Positions 26,572 to 34,216 of a DNA stretch of 64,000 nucleotides are shown here, piece by piece. Location of the stretch: NCBI RefSeq assembly GCF_025147325.1, contig NZ_CP102262.1:744001-808000 (forward strand), written 5' to 3'. How positions within the stretch are numbered: position 1 is the first letter of the stretch; every line of letters starts with the position of its first letter. This DNA is from Bacteroides stercoris ATCC 43183 (GTDB taxonomy: Bacteria; Bacteroidota; Bacteroidia; Bacteroidales; Bacteroidaceae). The position numbers and the translations under genes are program-made. The notes under the pieces are model-generated. The model was given only the letters and a program-made list of their open reading frames with translations. It made no database searches and was not told where the DNA came from.

Positions 26572-28209
26572 TTATTGCCATTTGGATAAATCCAATTGGC
26601 TCTTTGTGCTCTCATCAAGTCCCGGGAAGAACTCAAATCCGGTATTCTTTTCCAAATCACTGACGGAAACCGCATATTTCATATAGGATTGAGAATCTGT
26701 ATAGTCCCTATGTTGCATCCAGAAAGCAATCGTATGATACTTGCCGCCTATCTTACGCGCCACAGCCTTAAAATAATAGGACGGAATAGGAATATCCTTG
26801 CCATCATTATCCTTTATAGATTTTTCTTTTATCCAAGTAGCATCATCTGAAGGCGGTACTGCACCGGTCACAACATAAACTGTATCCGAAGCCGTAGACC
26901 AACTATTAATTCTATGTTCCAAATTCATCCAAATAGCTCCGTTAAATTTGTCTTGTCTTTGCGGAGTCTGATTGGTAAAATAAAATGTCTGATTATTCAT
27001 CTCCATGGTAGCTACACGGTCATTACTCGGTATTTGATGTCCTCTTCTATAAATCTTCCCACCATAGGATTTTGAAACCACAGTTTGAAATTCATTCTCC
27101 CTCACAAGAGGATCAGAAACCCAGTTATCCTTTCGCTCTACATTTTTCTCAGTATAGCACCGATGCAAAGGATAAGCCACCCAATGTGCCATCTTCATCT
27201 TTTTATCATACAGCATACTATAATTACGTATCATCTGTCCCTCCATATCCGGTCGGGCAGTACCCTTATATTTTTGCTTCGTATTATGAGTAACATACAT
27301 CAAATCATGATTTTCCATCTGTGCCTTCGTTATAACCGGCGTCTCAAACCACTTGGCATACTTAGGCGCTTCAGGGTCTACCGTTGTATTTCCCCCTGTA
27401 TTACTGATTTTCAAATTAAGCGTATACCTTTCTCCTGCCTCAATATTTCCCGCTACATTTGTTTCAATCTCCTTATCTTTCCCGTTGATGGATAATGTAA
27501 TTTTCAGTTTTCCTTCAAAGGATTGCGGTATCAGCACAGCATCCGCCTGCGTACACTCTTTATTGACGCACATGGAAACAGCTTTTTCTTCATTTCCCAA
27601 TTCAATGTTATCACTCTCTTTCGAAAGGTCTATGGTAGCCTTGCTTATCAGTGGCTGCACCGTTGCTTTGATGCCCGTTAGCGAACTGCCGTCGGCACTG
27701 CTCAGATTCAGCACCAGTTTTGCCAGCAAATGGCGGAATTGAAGATTGCCGGTAGGGGACGTCGCAGTTCTGCCTGTCAGGTTAACAGCTGCCATCAGGT
27801 CTATATCCTGCTGACGGCTCTGGTCTGTCACATCAAGGACATACCGGGTATGATCCGTCACTTGCTCATCATACGGATAATAAGCAATGAAATCCACCGC
27901 CGTTCCGTCTTCCGGATAATAAACGGCATTGCCCGCTTTGCCCACGAAATTGCCGTCACCTCGTGCGGTGACATACGCCGCATTGGCTTTAAGGACCTTT
28001 TTATCGGCATTGTCGAGCATAAAAAGACCGATCACATCATTCGCTTCCCACGAAGCATTGACCGCTCTCGACATCACCCTATCATCTATGACAGATGTAA
28101 ATGTGGCTTCCGCAGCCTGATTACCCTGCGGCAATTCAGCAAATTTACTTTCACAAGCCTGAAGAACGATAAACAAGGATAGAAATCCGATTGCACTTTT
28201 AATTGTCAT
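26572..28209 (-). CDS. Fimbrillin domain fused to a DNA/RNA non-specific endonuclease (lipoprotein)
   Basis: The 545-residue product starts MTIKSAIGFLSLFIVLQACE with lipid-bearing C19. Residues about 35-270 are a fimbrillin domain (VYYPEDGTAVDFIAYYPYDE). Residues about 285-540 are a NUC/endonuclease_NS domain with YRRGHQIPSNDR (H391 as general base), FYFTNQTPQRQDKFNGAIW and EHRINSW, the Asn and Glu metal region. The usual DRGH is RRGH here. The start at 28209 is chosen over a 76-codon upstream extension that lacks any signal peptide. It is first in the nuclease/TonB operon and likely acts on the cell surface. Confidence 0.85.
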   Translation of the reverse strand: MTIKSAIGFLSLFIVLQACESKFAELPQGNQAAEATFTSVIDDRVMSRAVNASWEANDVIGLFMLDNADKKVLKANAAYVTARGDGNFVGKAGNAVYYPEDGTAVDFIAYYPYDEQVTDHTRYVLDVTDQSRQQDIDLMAAVNLTGRTATSPTGNLQFRHLLAKLVLNLSSADGSSLTGIKATVQPLISKATIDLSKESDNIELGNEEKAVSMCVNKECTQADAVLIPQSFEGKLKITLSINGKDKEIETNVAGNIEAGERYTLNLKISNTGGNTTVDPEAPKYAKWFETPVITKAQMENHDLMYVTHNTKQKYKGTARPDMEGQMIRNYSMLYDKKMKMAHWVAYPLHRCYTEKNVERKDNWVSDPLVRENEFQTVVSKSYGGKIYRRGHQIPSNDRVATMEMNNQTFYFTNQTPQRQDKFNGAIWMNLEHRINSWSTASDTVYVVTGAVPPSDDATWIKEKSIKDNDGKDIPIPSYYFKAVARKIGGKYHTIAFWMQHRDYTDSQSYMKYAVSVSDLEKNTGFEFFPGLDESTKSQLDLSKWQ

Positions 28210-28610
28210 ACTGAAAAATATTAAATATCTTACAATTGTTTTTATTGAACTGTTTTCTGTTTTTTTAAAATAAGTGCATAAAATTATAAAATAAAATACA
28301 CATAAATAAAGACCCGGAACAAAATCTGCATAGCATACAGTAAAAAAGTCCTTTTTTACCAAAAATATGACAATAATATGAAAATATAATGTCAAATATA
28401 AACCCTTCCCATTATAGACCCAATGGGAAATAAACAAGAAAATAAAAAGAATAGGATGAAAACAACAACTATACAGGTTAGAAATATCAAGTAAAAAAAC
28501 AGAGCATCAATAATAAAAAATCCATTTAACAATAAAGATAGCGTCAATCGAAATATCTAAAAATGAATAACCTGTAGTTTGTTTTTGAAAAGTGAATTAT
28601 TTAAAAAGAA
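28210..28610. other. AT-rich leader and spacer upstream of the fimbrillin-nuclease gene
   Basis: No convincing gene is present. It holds the predicted promoter (28393-28423), an approximately 177-base leader, and a perfect GTAAAAAAG/CTTTTTTAC hairpin at about 28340-28358 inside that leader. A second TATTTTTG box (28360-28367, minus) is an alternative start. Beyond 28424 I see only AT-rich sequence. Confidence 0.5.
28393..28423 (-). promoter_or_regulatory. Promoter candidate of the nuclease/TonB operon
   Basis: On the minus strand TTG (28423-28421), a 20-base spacer and TATATTTG (28400-28393) match the Bacteroides promoter. Transcription would begin near 28386, leaving a leader of about 177 bases. 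Confidence 0.5.
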
Positions 28611-28735
28611 AATGCCGTGAGTTTGCTCCTGAAATGCCAGGCATTTCAAACACAAATGCCGGGCGTTTTCATGACAAACACACGGCATTTCGGGAGTAAA
28701 CTCACGGTATTTCGGAAGCAAACCCGCGGCATTCC
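28611..28735. repeat. Palindromic repeat block built from AAATGCCGTGAGTTTGCTCC-type modules
   Basis: A module of about 28 bases (AATGCCGTGAGTTTGCTCC and so on) occurs once forward at 28611-28638 and twice inverted, at about 28683-28712 and about 28711-28735, with a few substitutions. Between them GGCATTT/AAATGCC and AAATGCCG/CGGCATTT form further hairpins. The block is distinctly more GC-rich than its surroundings and encodes nothing convincing. It looks like an interspersed palindromic element. Confidence 0.65.
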
Positions 28736-28832
28736 GGAAACGGACCTTGCAGGATAGTAAAATTGCGTTTTTTACGCTTCAAACCGATCAGTATTTATAC
28801 TGACTGGTATTATATATATTATATATATCACT

Positions 28833-28876
28833 TGCGGTAATATTACCGGTAAAATTACCGGCAATATTACCGCAAA
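28833..28876. repeat. Nested TAATATTACCG palindromes downstream of miaB
   Basis: TTGCGGTAATATT and AATATTACCGCAA form a perfect 13-base inverted repeat around a second palindromic core (ACCGGTAAAATTACCGG). It lies directly after the miaB stop and before an (AT)n tract. It may stop or protect the 3' end of the miaB transcript, although the following sequence is TA-alternating rather than a T-run. Confidence 0.6.
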
Positions 28877-28877
28877 A

Positions 28878-30245
28878 TCACACTTCTTCTCCTTTCAGCG
28901 TAGCCGAACTGCTTTCCGTGATTTTCACGTTCACAAAATCGCCCACGCGATGCGTACCCCTATCGAAAACCACTACCCGGTTCTGCTCGGTACGTCCGAA
29001 GAGCTGGTCGCGCGAACGCTTGGACACTCCCTCCACCAATACTTCGTAGGTTTTACCCATGCAGCGGGCGTTGGCTTCGGCAGAAAGGCGGTTCTGCAAA
29101 GCGATAATTTCATTCAGACGGCGGATCTTCACCTCTTCCGGCACATCATCCGGCAAATGCTTGCTGGCATACGTACCCGGACGCTCGGAATACTTGAACA
29201 TAAAGGCGGCATCATAACCGCATTCTTCCATCAGGGAAAGAGAAAGCCGGTGGTCTTCTTCCGTCTCGGAATGGAAACCGGAAAATATATCCGTAGACAA
29301 ACCGCAGTCGGAAATGATACGGCGGATAGCATCTACACGCTCCAGATACCATTCACGGGTATACTTACGGTTCATCAGTTTCAGGATACGGCTGCTTCCG
29401 CTCTGCACGGGCAGGTGGATATGCTTGCACACATTGGGCACTTCCGCAATAACCTGCAGGGTTTCATCGCTCATATCCTTGGGGTGCGAAGTAGTGAAAC
29501 GGATGCGTACGCCCGGTGCAGACTCTGCTACGGTGCGCAACAACATAGGGAAAGTGACAACCTCCCCGTCCGCCTTCTCAAAACGGTACGAGTTGACATT
29601 CTGCCCCAGCAGGGTCACTTCCTTATAGCCTTTAGCCACCAAATCCGCCACTTCATTCAAGATACTTTCCACATCACGGCTGCGTTCCCGTCCGCGTGTA
29701 TAGGGAACGATGCAGTAGGTACAGAAGTTATTGCAACCGCGCATGATAGAGACAAAGCCGGAGATGTGGTTACCGCAGATACGCGAAGGTATCACATCGC
29801 GGTAAGTCTCCGTTGTGGACAGCTCCACGTTAATGGCTTTCTCACCGGCTTCCACAGCCGCAATCAAATCGGGCAGGCTGAGATAAGCATCCGGCCCCAC
29901 CACCAAGTCGACATGGTGGTTCGTAATCAGGTCGTCCTTGACACGTTCCGCCATACATCCCAACACACCGACAATCAGATTCTTCTTTTTCTTCTTGAGC
30001 GAATGAAAAAACTCCAGCCGGTTTAAAATTTTCTGTTCGGCATTGTCGCGGATAGAACAGGTATTCATGAATACCGCATCCGCCTCTTCCAGTGTATCGG
30101 CCACCGAATACCCCGCCATCTGCATCACAGAGGCTATCACTTCACTGTCTGCCACATTCATCTGGCAGCCGTACGTCTCGATGAACAACTTTCTGTTGTC
30201 ATCAGCAGTTGCAGATTTAAAGTCTGCTCCCGTCATATTTTCCAT
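28878..30245 (-). CDS. miaB: tRNA-2-methylthio-N6-dimethylallyladenosine synthase
   Basis: The 455-residue protein has the three N-terminal cluster cysteines (ETYGCQMN, NTCSIRDNA, LGCMAER), the radical SAM motif GCNNFCTYCIVPYTRGRERS (CxxxCxxC) and a C-terminal TRAM domain with DQLFGRTEQNRVVVFDRG. It methylthiolates i6A37 of tRNAs and uses S-adenosylmethionine twice. It is full length and monocistronic, with a TATCTTTG box 26 bases upstream of the start and palindromes after the stop. Confidence 0.97.
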   Translation of the reverse strand: MENMTGADFKSATADDNRKLFIETYGCQMNVADSEVIASVMQMAGYSVADTLEEADAVFMNTCSIRDNAEQKILNRLEFFHSLKKKKKNLIVGVLGCMAERVKDDLITNHHVDLVVGPDAYLSLPDLIAAVEAGEKAINVELSTTETYRDVIPSRICGNHISGFVSIMRGCNNFCTYCIVPYTRGRERSRDVESILNEVADLVAKGYKEVTLLGQNVNSYRFEKADGEVVTFPMLLRTVAESAPGVRIRFTTSHPKDMSDETLQVIAEVPNVCKHIHLPVQSGSSRILKLMNRKYTREWYLERVDAIRRIISDCGLSTDIFSGFHSETEEDHRLSLSLMEECGYDAAFMFKYSERPGTYASKHLPDDVPEEVKIRRLNEIIALQNRLSAEANARCMGKTYEVLVEGVSKRSRDQLFGRTEQNRVVVFDRGTHRVGDFVNVKITESSSATLKGEEV

Positions 30246-30271
30246 TGTTTCTTATTTTTTTAGTTTCGCCG

Positions 30272-30279
30272 CAAAGATA
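30272..30279 (-). promoter_or_regulatory. miaB -7 box
   Basis: The minus strand reads TATCTTTG, an exact match to TAnnTTTG, 26 bases before the ATG. No clear -33 element is seen. Confidence 0.5.
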
Positions 30280-30392
30280 CATCTTCACGTTCAATAAAGC
30301 AGTGAAACTGTGGAAAAATAACACTTAACTTCCTCTAATTGACAGATTTCTACTAATTAATGTTAAGTGACTAAACATTTTCCGAGTGTTAA

Positions 30393-30424
30393 TTTGGCAT
30401 TATTAGAATAAATTTCCATTTTTG
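30393..30424 (+). promoter_or_regulatory. Promoter candidate for the small RNA
   Basis: TTTG (30393-30396), a 20-base spacer and CATTTTTG (30417-30424) match the Bacteroides consensus with one mismatch in the -7 box. No protein-coding gene follows before a terminator at 30482. Confidence 0.5.
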
Positions 30425-30430
30425 TGAAAT

Positions 30431-30507
30431 GAAAGAAACATTAGATTTTTTCATAGTTAAGGTTTAGGTTAAAAAAAATAAGGGGAGCTGTGAAGCTGCC
30501 CTTTTTT
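30431..30507 (+). ncRNA. Candidate 77-nt small RNA ending in an intrinsic terminator
   Basis: The stretch between the promoter at 30393-30424 and the terminator (GGGGAGCT 30482-30489, AGCTGCCC 30494-30501, then six T) has no open reading frame. The terminator lies between divergent genes (miaB and the 30578 gene), where none is needed unless a separate transcript exists. The RNA is A/U-rich with one long A-run before the stem. The hairpin is also followed by T-rich sequence on the minus strand, so an RNA on that strand cannot be excluded. Confidence 0.45.
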
Positions 30508-30519
30508 AATGCCAATTTA

Positions 30520-30551
30520 TTGGTTACAATCAGATTAAATAATTACCTTTG
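30520..30551 (+). promoter_or_regulatory. Promoter of the 30578 gene
   Basis: TTG (30520-30522), a 21-base spacer and TACCTTTG (30544-30551) fit the Bacteroides -33/-7 pattern. The start codon is 26 bases after the -7 box. Confidence 0.6.
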
Positions 30552-30577
30552 GCGATGTAAAAAACAAAGAAAGACTT

Positions 30578-30958
30578 ATGGAAGACATCTTCAAATTTCT
30601 GTTCGTGATAGGCATCATTGCTATTGGCTTCGTAAGACAGGCCAGGAAAGAAGCGAAAACCAGTACCGGCAACGGTCCCGCCATGCCTATGCCTGATGCA
30701 GAAAGTCCTTTTCCGGAAAATTGGAACGGCGTACCCTATGACGGATATAACCCCGAAAACCCCGGACCGGAAGTAAGCGCGCCGCGAAAGAAAGCCGCAA
30801 AGAAACATAAGTCCGCTCCCAAACAACCTCCCGTCTGTCCAAACACCGACAATATGTCTCCCGAACCCACCGAGGCCTCATCCCAATTTGAAATACACTC
30901 GGCAGAAGAGGCACGCAAAGCCATCATCTGGGGAGAGATATTACAACGAAAGTATTAA
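30578..30958 (+). CDS. Small single-pass membrane protein of unknown function
   Basis: The 126-residue protein has one N-terminal hydrophobic helix (IFKFLFVIGIIAIGFVRQAR, about 4-23), a Pro-rich, positively charged middle (PRKKAAKKHKSAPKQPP) and a short conserved-looking C-terminus (SAEEARKAIIWGEILQRKY). It is probably anchored in the inner membrane with a disordered cytoplasmic tail. I do not recognise a named family. It lies 50 bases before the CoA-transferase gene and could share its transcript. Confidence 0.7.
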   Translation: MEDIFKFLFVIGIIAIGFVRQARKEAKTSTGNGPAMPMPDAESPFPENWNGVPYDGYNPENPGPEVSAPRKKAAKKHKSAPKQPPVCPNTDNMSPEPTEASSQFEIHSAEEARKAIIWGEILQRKY

Positions 30959-31008
30959 TGCGATTGAAAATAAGTTGATTCCTTACACGAAAAAATAACT
31001 ATAACATT

Positions 31009-32505
31009 ATGGCATTTAATTACATTTCAGCAGCAGAAGCTGCAAGCCTGATTAAACATGGCTACAATATCGGCCTGAGCGGATTTACTCCCGCAGGCAC
31101 AGCCAAAGCCGTTACGGCTGAACTGGCAAAAATAGCAGAAGCGGAACATGCCAAAGGAAACCCTTTCCAGGTAGGCATTTTTACAGGAGCTTCAACCGGC
31201 GACTCCTGTGACGGTGTCCTCTCACGCGTCAAAGCCATCCGCTACCGTGCTCCTTACACAACCAACCCCGATTTCCGCAAAGCGGTGAACAACGGCGAGA
31301 TTGCCTACAATGATATCCATTTGTCGCAAATGGCGCAAGAAGTACGCTACGGTTTCATGGGAAAAGTAAATGTCGCCATCATCGAAGCCTGCGAGGTGAC
31401 TCCCGACGGTAAAATCTACCTGACTGCTGCCGGAGGTATCGCTCCCACTATCTGCTGCCTTGCCGACCAGATTATCATAGAGCTGAATGCAGCACACAGC
31501 AAAAACGCCATGGGCCTGCACGACGTCTACGAACCGCTCGACCCGCCTTACCGCCGCGAAATACCTATCTTCAAGCCGAGCGACCGTATCGGACAGCCTT
31601 ACATCCAGGTAGACCCGAAAAAGATTGTGGGCATCGTGGAAACCAACTGGCCGGACGAAGCCCGCTCTTTCGCCGCTGCCGACCCGCTGACCGACAAAAT
31701 CGGACAGAACGTAGCCGACTTCCTTGCCGCAGATATGAAACGCGGTATCATCCCTTCCACCTTCCTCCCGTTACAGTCGGGCGTAGGCAACATCGCCAAC
31801 GCAGTATTAGGTGCTTTGGGACGTGACAAGACGATTCCGGCATTCGAGATGTACACAGAGGTTATCCAGAACTCCGTTATCGGACTGATTCGCGAAGGCC
31901 GCGTGAAGTTTGGCAGCGCCTGCTCACTGACCGTAACCAACGACTGCCTGAACGGTATATACGAGGATATGGACTTCTTCCGCGACAAGCTGGTTCTCCG
32001 TCCGTCGGAAATATCCAACAGTCCCGAAGTGGTGCGCCGTTTAGGTATTATCTCCATCAACACGGCCATCGAAGCCGACCTCTACGGAAACGTAAACTCC
32101 ACCCATATCGGCGGCACGAAGATGATGAACGGTATCGGCGGTTCGGGCGACTTTACGCGCAACGCCTACATCTCCATCTTCACCTGCCCGTCCGTAGCCA
32201 AAGAAGGCAAAATCAGCGCCATCGTACCGATGGTATCCCATGTGGACCACAGCGAGCATGATGTCAACATCATCGTTACCGAACAAGGTGTTGCCGACCT
32301 GCGCGGCAAGAGCCCGAAAGAACGTGCACAGGCAATCATCGAGAACTGTGTTCATCCGGACTACAAGAATATCCTGTGGGATTATCTGAAACTGACCGAC
32401 GGCAAAGCGCAGACTCCTCATTCCATGCGTGCCGCTCTGGCTATGCACGCCGAACTGGCAAAAAGCGGGGATATGAAGAATGTGGACTGGGCACAGTATA
32501 AATAA
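31009..32505 (+). CDS. Acetyl-CoA hydrolase/transferase family protein (succinate/propionate CoA-transferase)
   Basis: The 498-residue protein is a class I CoA-transferase of the Cat1/ScpC type. The catalytic Glu is probably in FEMYTEVIQNSVIGLIREG, and the CoA-binding glycine loop in TKMMNGIGGSGDFTRNA. In Bacteroides such enzymes exchange CoA between succinyl-CoA or propionyl-CoA and acetate or succinate during fermentation to propionate and succinate. Length is normal. The exact acid pair cannot be read from sequence. A long inverted repeat follows the stop. Confidence 0.9.
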   Translation: MAFNYISAAEAASLIKHGYNIGLSGFTPAGTAKAVTAELAKIAEAEHAKGNPFQVGIFTGASTGDSCDGVLSRVKAIRYRAPYTTNPDFRKAVNNGEIAYNDIHLSQMAQEVRYGFMGKVNVAIIEACEVTPDGKIYLTAAGGIAPTICCLADQIIIELNAAHSKNAMGLHDVYEPLDPPYRREIPIFKPSDRIGQPYIQVDPKKIVGIVETNWPDEARSFAAADPLTDKIGQNVADFLAADMKRGIIPSTFLPLQSGVGNIANAVLGALGRDKTIPAFEMYTEVIQNSVIGLIREGRVKFGSACSLTVTNDCLNGIYEDMDFFRDKLVLRPSEISNSPEVVRRLGIISINTAIEADLYGNVNSTHIGGTKMMNGIGGSGDFTRNAYISIFTCPSVAKEGKISAIVPMVSHVDHSEHDVNIIVTEQGVADLRGKSPKERAQAIIENCVHPDYKNILWDYLKLTDGKAQTPHSMRAALAMHAELAKSGDMKNVDWAQYK

Positions 32506-32531
32506 AGACAGTTCCTTCCGTTAAAAAGACC

Positions 32532-32627
32532 TTTCAGGCACGGGATTACGCGGATTGCACGGATGAAAAGTGCAGCATGGATTAAACTGAAAAAATCCGT
32601 GCAACCTGCGTAATTCCGTGCCTGAAA
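32532..32627. repeat. Near-perfect long inverted repeat after the CoA-transferase gene
   Basis: TTTCAGGCACGG...GGAT (32532-32564) is mirrored by ATCCGTGCAA...CCTGAAA (32595-32627). The arms of about 33 bases have only a few mismatches and a loop of 30 bases. It lies between convergent genes and would act as a bidirectional terminator or RNA end. The GGATTACGCGGATTGCACGGAT vocabulary resembles intergenic repeats I associate with Bacteroides genomes. Confidence 0.75.
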
Positions 32628-32652
32628 AATAAAGTTCACACCAACCGGCCAT

Positions 32653-34083
32653 TCATCGGATAAGCATGTCACAGACTGCATCCTGGAATTTACGCGCCTC
32701 CCTGCCGGAAAGCACATTCTGATTCATAATGGCAAAAGCAATGTGGTGTCCGTTATTCGCCTTCAAATAACCAGCCAGGCAGTTTATAGCCGTAAAAGAA
32801 CCGGTCTTGGCATGCACATTCTTATAAGAAAGCGTCCCTTTCCTCATACGGTTCTTCAGTGTTCCGTCCACTCCTCCGATAGGCAACGCCTTATACAGTT
32901 TCTGAAACACATCCGTGCGTGAATAAGCGAATTTCAAGAAAGCGACTAAAAGTTCAGAGGAGATGTAGTTATAGTTGGAAAGCCCGCAACCGTCTGCCAG
33001 ATTATAGCGGTCGGGGAGATAACCCAGCTTTCCGATTAACTGACGGACAGCCGAAAGCCCGTCCGCAGCCGAAACATGCCTGCCGCCCGTAAACTGTGCA
33101 CCCAAACGGCATAACAAAGCTTCTGCATTCAGATTGTCGCTCTCCTTCATTATCCGGTTGACTACCGCCTGTACAGAAGTGCTATAAGATGCCATTCGCA
33201 CTGAAACACTGTCTTTTTGAAACTCGCGGAAAGAATAATCCGACAGACAATGAATGCCTTTTGCCCGTAAACGCTCCAGGAAGGTGTGCATAAAGAAATC
33301 CTGAGAAGAGTAGATATTCACCGTACCGGTACGCCTCCCATCCACATTACCCGATACCGCCAGTTCATTGCCGTTCTCCAGCCAGTTGCGGGATACGCGG
33401 AAACGTCCGGCAGAGGGAGTACGGGTTTTCGTTGTATTGGCCAGCGTGTAATAAGACGAAGCGGGCGTACATTCCAAACGTGCCGCATCACCTTGTGCAC
33501 CGGGAAAAGCGGTCACCGTAACCACTCCTTTATCGAGCATCAGCGGCGACAGGTACGGCTGAAAAGAATGGGGCGTATCGTCCCACAGCCAGCCGCTTCC
33601 CCAATACAGGGAGTCTTTCATGGAAACATCGCCATATATCCTGCCTTGAACCACAGAGAAAGGCAGCCGCGCCACGCTGCCTACCAAAGAATCCAGCGCC
33701 TCGTCGTCAAACTCAGGGTCGAAGCCGCCGACAACGTATATATCCCCTTTCAGCGTATCACGCTCAATCACTCCCTTATACCAGACTTCCGTACGGAAAG
33801 GCTCGTCCGCCTCAGGACGCGCAAGCGCCGTAATCGTAGTCAGCAGCTTCATCGTAGAGGCCGGACGGGAAAGTTTATCCGCCTGATAATCATACAGAAC
33901 CTTATTGGCGGTCAGGTCGTATGCTGAAACAGATACATTGGAGCCTGCGGGCAATTGATACTTTATCAATGTATCCAGTTGCGAAGACAAAGAGTTTGTT
34001 TCAGGTGATATTCCCTGTGCAGGCAATACACAGGGAATCAACGTCAAAATCAATACAATCGGGAATAAGCAATATTTTCTCAT
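32653..34083 (-). CDS. dacB: D-alanyl-D-alanine carboxypeptidase/endopeptidase (PBP4, DacB type)
   Basis: The protein of about 476 residues has a signal peptide (LFPIVLILTLIPCVLPAQG) and the three penicillin-binding motifs: SRPASTMKLLTT (SxxK), DGCGLSNYNYIS (SxN) and HAKTGSFTAI (KTG). It cleaves D-Ala peptides or cross-links in periplasmic peptidoglycan. The insert between SxxK and SxN is long, as in class C PBP4. ATG 34083 is chosen since the signal peptide follows at once; ATG 34101 is possible. Its gene converges with the CoA-transferase across an inverted repeat. Confidence 0.92.
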   Translation of the reverse strand: MRKYCLFPIVLILTLIPCVLPAQGISPETNSLSSQLDTLIKYQLPAGSNVSVSAYDLTANKVLYDYQADKLSRPASTMKLLTTITALARPEADEPFRTEVWYKGVIERDTLKGDIYVVGGFDPEFDDEALDSLVGSVARLPFSVVQGRIYGDVSMKDSLYWGSGWLWDDTPHSFQPYLSPLMLDKGVVTVTAFPGAQGDAARLECTPASSYYTLANTTKTRTPSAGRFRVSRNWLENGNELAVSGNVDGRRTGTVNIYSSQDFFMHTFLERLRAKGIHCLSDYSFREFQKDSVSVRMASYSTSVQAVVNRIMKESDNLNAEALLCRLGAQFTGGRHVSAADGLSAVRQLIGKLGYLPDRYNLADGCGLSNYNYISSELLVAFLKFAYSRTDVFQKLYKALPIGGVDGTLKNRMRKGTLSYKNVHAKTGSFTAINCLAGYLKANNGHHIAFAIMNQNVLSGREARKFQDAVCDMLIR

Positions 34084-34216
34084 CTTCTTACAAGCTATCA
34101 TTCAGTTTCTCTGTTATCCGGCTGTTTCCGGCAACCGGACAACAAAGAAACGATAACCGCCGCAGAATCGCAAGTCATCAGCTTCACGATTTTCATAACA
34201 CCCCGTATTTTGTCTA

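Noticed and set aside
24576-28209. Fimbrillin genes as a pilus assembly operon
   Set aside because: No Mfa/Fim anchor, usher or tip gene set is present; the tails are a nuclease and a binding-like module, which fits display of cargo better.
28210-28437. 76-codon N-terminal extension of the fimbrillin-nuclease gene
   Set aside because: Low-complexity hydrophobic sequence inside the predicted leader; it would bury the lipoprotein signal.
28611-28735. CRISPR-like reading of the repeated 28-base modules
   Set aside because: Copies alternate in orientation, spacers are not of constant length, only three copies exist and no cas gene is present.
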